From Xanthoparmelia taractica (taxonomy: Eukaryota; Ascomycota; Lecanoromycetes; Lecanorales; Parmeliaceae), in assembly GCA_033085395.1 (NCBI GenBank), contig JANQBS010000632.1, forward strand, positions 1-10,519: 10,519 nt of DNA, in the 5' to 3' direction. Under the pieces are notes generated by a model, which was not told where the DNA came from, did not search any database, and saw nothing but the letters and a program-made list of their open reading frames with translations. A program made the position numbers and the translations under genes. This document shows positions 8,000 to 10,519 of this stretch, piece by piece (the first letter of the stretch is position 1; each line of letters begins with the position of its first letter).

Positions 8000-9216
8000 A
8001 GCGACGAGTATTAGACTTTATCTTTTTCCTTATTAAAGTTTTAATTATATGTTTTATTACTTATTATATAATTTAAATATTTAGACGAATTCTTATAATA
8101 TCTTATTTACTTATAATCGAAGTATTAAATCTTAGAAAGAGATCTTCTATACTTAATATTAGAATTATTATCTTCGAATTTAATTCGCGTAGATCTTAGA
8201 TCTTGCGACGTCGAAGAGAGCGAGTTCTTCTTTTGATTCTTTTAATTCTTAATATATTATTTCTTAAACTTCGTATACTATTAATTATCGCTTCTCTAAT
8301 TACTTATTTTATCGCTAAGGCGAGTCTTATCTAAAGTAAATAGCTTCTTTATTCTTCGTAGTCTTTACTCGATATCTTAATACTACTATAATAATACGAT
8401 ATAGATAATAGATTAAATTATCTTCTTTATTGCTTCTAAAGGAATTTTCTCTATTATTTTATCTTATAAGATTTTTATACATTTTATATTAATTATATAG
8501 CGATCTCGCTACGATTATAGCGTGATAAAATAATTATTAAAGCTTATAATCGATTATTAGTCTCTTATAATTACTTTAATTAATTAACGATTTATATTAT
8601 AAAACTTAATAGCTAGATTACGAACTTAATTTAAATATTACTTCTTATACTCCTCTTAGCTAGATTTATCGATATTACGTAAAATAATATCTCGAGTATT
8701 TTTTTAAATCTACTTCTTAGCATCGATTAAGAGAATAGAAAATTAGCGAGTCTTTTCTTTATTCGTTCGAAAGTCGATACGAGATATCGAGATAATATAA
8801 TTCTCATAATCCCGAATAAATATAATCGTCGAGTTATAGTTATTAAAATATTACGTATTAGATACTTTAATAACGCTTATCTTCTTACGACTCGTATCGC
8901 GATAATAATCGTCGCTATACTCACGACGATATTTTTATATATTCTATATTTCGATTAGCTTAAGTTTTTCGATAATTAACTATTTCTTAATATTAAGCTT
9001 CAAGAATTAAAAACGTTAAATTTATATTAAGTCTATAAGGCGAGAATCTTTATTTACTAATATAGAGTTATTAAGTACGATACTCTATCGATTATTATTT
9101 CCGTCGATTATATTAATAGAATTCGTATCGATATTATAATTAATACCTTAATAACTTAATTATAAAGTAAGCGTATTTTAACGAGAGTCGCCTTCGTGAT
9201 TATTATCTTCGTCTAT
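8000..9216 (-). pseudogene. gag: gag of the chromovirus, RIP-inactivated
   Basis: One minus-strand phase can be followed from ATA (mutated ATG) at 9214-9216 to about 8090 with only TAA and TAG breaks. It opens IDEDNNHEGDSR, passes DFRTNKEKTR and KFYNINR, and reaches a basic Ser-rich stretch (LSSTSQDLRSTRIKFEDNN) before a zinc knuckle at 8092-8124. There the codons read YFDYK.IRY, which fits C-x2-C-x4-H with each Cys (TGC/TGT) turned to Tyr and the Gln to a stop; the last Cys is not evident. Gag would form the particle and bind the RNA through this knuckle. The start lies 115 bases after the 5' LTR and is the first plausible start after an in-frame stop. The 3' limit is uncertain. Confidence 0.72.
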
Positions 9217-9331
9217 TTAATTGAAAATATCGCTAATAATTAAAGATAAGATATTTTTATTTCGCAAGTTAATAGAATCGGCTCGCGAGTTATTTATTAT
9301 AATTAACTAAGTAGCTTCGTGCGAACGAAGC
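9217..9331 (-). other. retrotransposon leader with primer-binding region
   Basis: This stretch lies between the 5' LTR and the gag start. A primer-binding site should begin within a few bases of 9331 on the minus strand, usually TGG when a tRNA is the primer. Instead the sequence begins GCTTCGTTCGCACGAAGC, part of a perfect hairpin. RIP could hide a TGG as TAA or TAG, so the primer cannot be named. Confidence 0.45.
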
Positions 9332-9333
9332 TA
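9312..9333. repeat. perfect 9-bp stem hairpin at the LTR junction
   Basis: TAGCTTCGT and ACGAAGCTA form a perfect 9-base stem around a four-base loop (GCGA on the plus strand, TCGC on the minus strand). It straddles the edge of the 5' LTR (its last two bases are the first two of the LTR) and occupies the place of the primer-binding site. It contains several CG pairs and no CA or TG target, which would have protected it from RIP. Confidence 0.75.
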
Positions 9334-9605
9334 TTAAAACTATAAGATAATAATATCTCTTTTTAATAAAGCTATATAGTAGCTAGATAATTAGCGAGAT
9401 TAAGAAACGTAGATATTAGAATAATCGTTTAAATTATTAAGTAAACTAATAGCTAAGAAAGAAATAAAGAAAAAGAAAATTTATGAGTATTTAAGACTTT
9501 CGCTAAGCATATTAGACACTCGCTCTTACTGCGTAGCTTATAGTCTAGCAAGCGAGTTAAGCGAGTTCTATTAGTCTACGTTAAGTGCTTCTATTCTTAT
9601 AGTAA
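9332..9605 (-). repeat. 5' LTR of the chromovirus
   Basis: Direct repeat of 2002-2276. In minus orientation it starts near 9605 and ends TTTTAATA at 9332, which was probably TTTTAACA. The leader, gag and pol follow in the right order and distance. Its half near 9332-9480 is strongly G-to-A and C-to-T mutated compared with the 3' LTR, while 9490-9560 keeps words such as AAGCATATTAGACACTCGCT that are mutated in the other copy. Expected promoter and polyadenylation signals cannot be read after RIP. The exact outer edge is uncertain by a few bases because the copies differ there. Confidence 0.75.
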
Positions 9606-10194
9606 TATTAATTAATTATAGTTTTTATAAATTCTATTCTTTTACTCTTTTATCTTTATATTCTTTTTCGTTATAATTTTATTTAATTAAAGCGTTAAGT
9701 TAATTAAAAATCTATTATAGAAATATTTTAAATATATAATGTTAATATTATTAGATGCTACTTAGTTAATATTATTAGAATTCGCGTTTAGATCTTCGAC
9801 GAAAGCGAGATAATATTATTTTCTTTTATCGCTTAATAATTAAACTTAATTAAATTAGAGATAATATAAAATTCGAGTATAATAAACTTTAATATCTAAC
9901 TTGTTTTTAGAGAAACCGTAGCTACTCGATAATAAAAGTAGCTTTTAATTATTTCTCGATTATTAGCGATACTTAAAGTCGTAGATTATTTAGAGAGAGC
10001 GAAGTTGTTAAATAGAGTACTTTAGTAAATACTTAAATATATTTTAATTATTTTAATAGTCTTTAGAATAGTAATAATAATAAAGTCGAGATATTACGAA
10101 GTTAGACGAGAATAAGTCGCTTAACAATTTATATCTTTAGAACTTTTAAAAGTATATCTTCTAGCTTACTAGTATTAAATAGAATAAAATACGT
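9606..10194. other. RIP-mutated AT-rich flank, no gene
   Basis: This is AT-rich DNA outside the retrotransposon, with CG still present (for example TTCGCG, TCGACGAAAGCGAG) and CA or TG rare. A plus-strand frame from ATG at 9739 is broken by stops at about every fifth codon, which is no better than chance in TA-rich DNA. No repeat or RNA gene is recognised. Confidence 0.5.
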
Positions 10195-10519
10195 CTATAA
10201 ATATATATTAAGATATAAATTATTTTTATTCTATTAATTAAAATATTTTTTATATAAAAGATATTATAATTAAAGAGTAAGATTTTAAAAGTATAAAAAT
10301 ATAATTAAATTTATATTTAGCTATTAAAAATATAAATTTAATTCTTATTATTTAGAATATATTTATAGTAATATTAAAAATAAAGATATATATTTAATTA
10401 TTTTAATATAATAGTTAAAGAACTAATATAATTATTAATAAATTAAGATTATAAAAATAATTAATTTAAATAGATTATAATAATAAAATTATTAAAAAAA
10501 GTATTAAAGTACTTTATAA
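10195..10519. other. CG-free, extremely AT-rich end segment
   Basis: From about 10195 to the window end I find no CG dinucleotide and very few G or C bases, mostly as GAT, AAG or TTC words. Everything to the left has regular CG. No gene, repeat unit or terminal motif is recognised. The change suggests a different source sequence or a boundary of another element. Confidence 0.6.

Larger units (their letters stand above)
2002..9605 (-). mobile_element. Ty3/gypsy chromovirus retrotransposon, RIP-inactivated
   Basis: This is a nearly complete LTR retrotransposon read on the minus strand. It has paired 274-275 base LTRs, a 115-base leader, gag with a zinc knuckle, and pol ordered protease, RT, RNase H, integrase, chromodomain. 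Integrase after RT is the Ty3/gypsy order, and a C-terminal chromodomain defines the chromovirus branch, whose members are known to target heterochromatin. The span is 7.6 kb, or about 7.3 kb without the MITE nested at 2658-2932. Nearly every Gln, Trp and Cys codon is changed to a stop or Tyr codon, and Asp and Glu are often Asn and Lys. The region from the chromodomain to the 3' LTR is unusually long (about 1.7 kb without the MITE). No target-site duplication is seen, so a chimeric origin of the two LTRs is not excluded. Confidence 0.85.

Noticed and set aside
9739..10190. Plus-strand frame starting at ATG that could be a decayed Gln-rich gene
   Set aside because: Stops occur at about one codon in five, as expected by chance in TA-rich DNA. 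Lack of TGA stops is not informative because RIP removes TG.

Overview
The window looks like an AT-rich, gene-poor heterochromatic block from a filamentous ascomycete (Pezizomycotina). CA and TG dinucleotides are almost absent over most of it and TA is in excess, while CG dinucleotides stay common. That pattern points to repeat-induced point mutation (RIP), which changes CpA to TpA on either strand, and not to simple loss of methylated CpG. I see no intact protein gene and no tRNA, rRNA or CRISPR array. The only ATG-started open frame of any length (3251-3481, plus) runs through a microsatellite and is not a gene.

Layout. 1-85 is the end of a small terminal-inverted-repeat element (MITE). 86-1063 is RIP-mutated DNA containing a decayed coding stretch (about 791-1063) that I cannot name. 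1064-1338 is a full 275-base MITE in the opposite orientation. 1339-2001 is AT-rich DNA around a striking unmutated island (about 1625-1765), whose central part is the clean version of the decayed stretch at 995-1063. 2002-9605 is one large RIP-destroyed Ty3/gypsy retrotransposon on the minus strand. 9606-10519 is flanking AT-rich DNA; its last 325 bases contain no CG at all.

The retrotransposon is a chromovirus. Read on the minus strand it has a 5' LTR (9332-9605), a short leader (9217-9331), gag with a decayed zinc knuckle (about 8000-9216), and pol in the order protease, reverse transcriptase, RNase H, integrase and chromodomain (about 4255-7900). A long 3' noncoding stretch follows, with a microsatellite, a 30-base tandem repeat and a nested MITE (2658-2932), then a purine tract (2277-2287) and the 3' LTR (2002-2276). 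The translation is recognisable if stop codons are read as mutated Gln or Trp codons. Several catalytic residues are lost in the direction RIP predicts: RT Asp to Asn, YLDD to YLNN, RNase H Asp to Asn, integrase CxxC to YxxY, integrase first Asp to Asn and Glu to Lys. The element cannot move by itself.

All assignments come from reading the sequence by eye; no database search or dinucleotide count was run. Domain edges are approximate to a few tens of bases.
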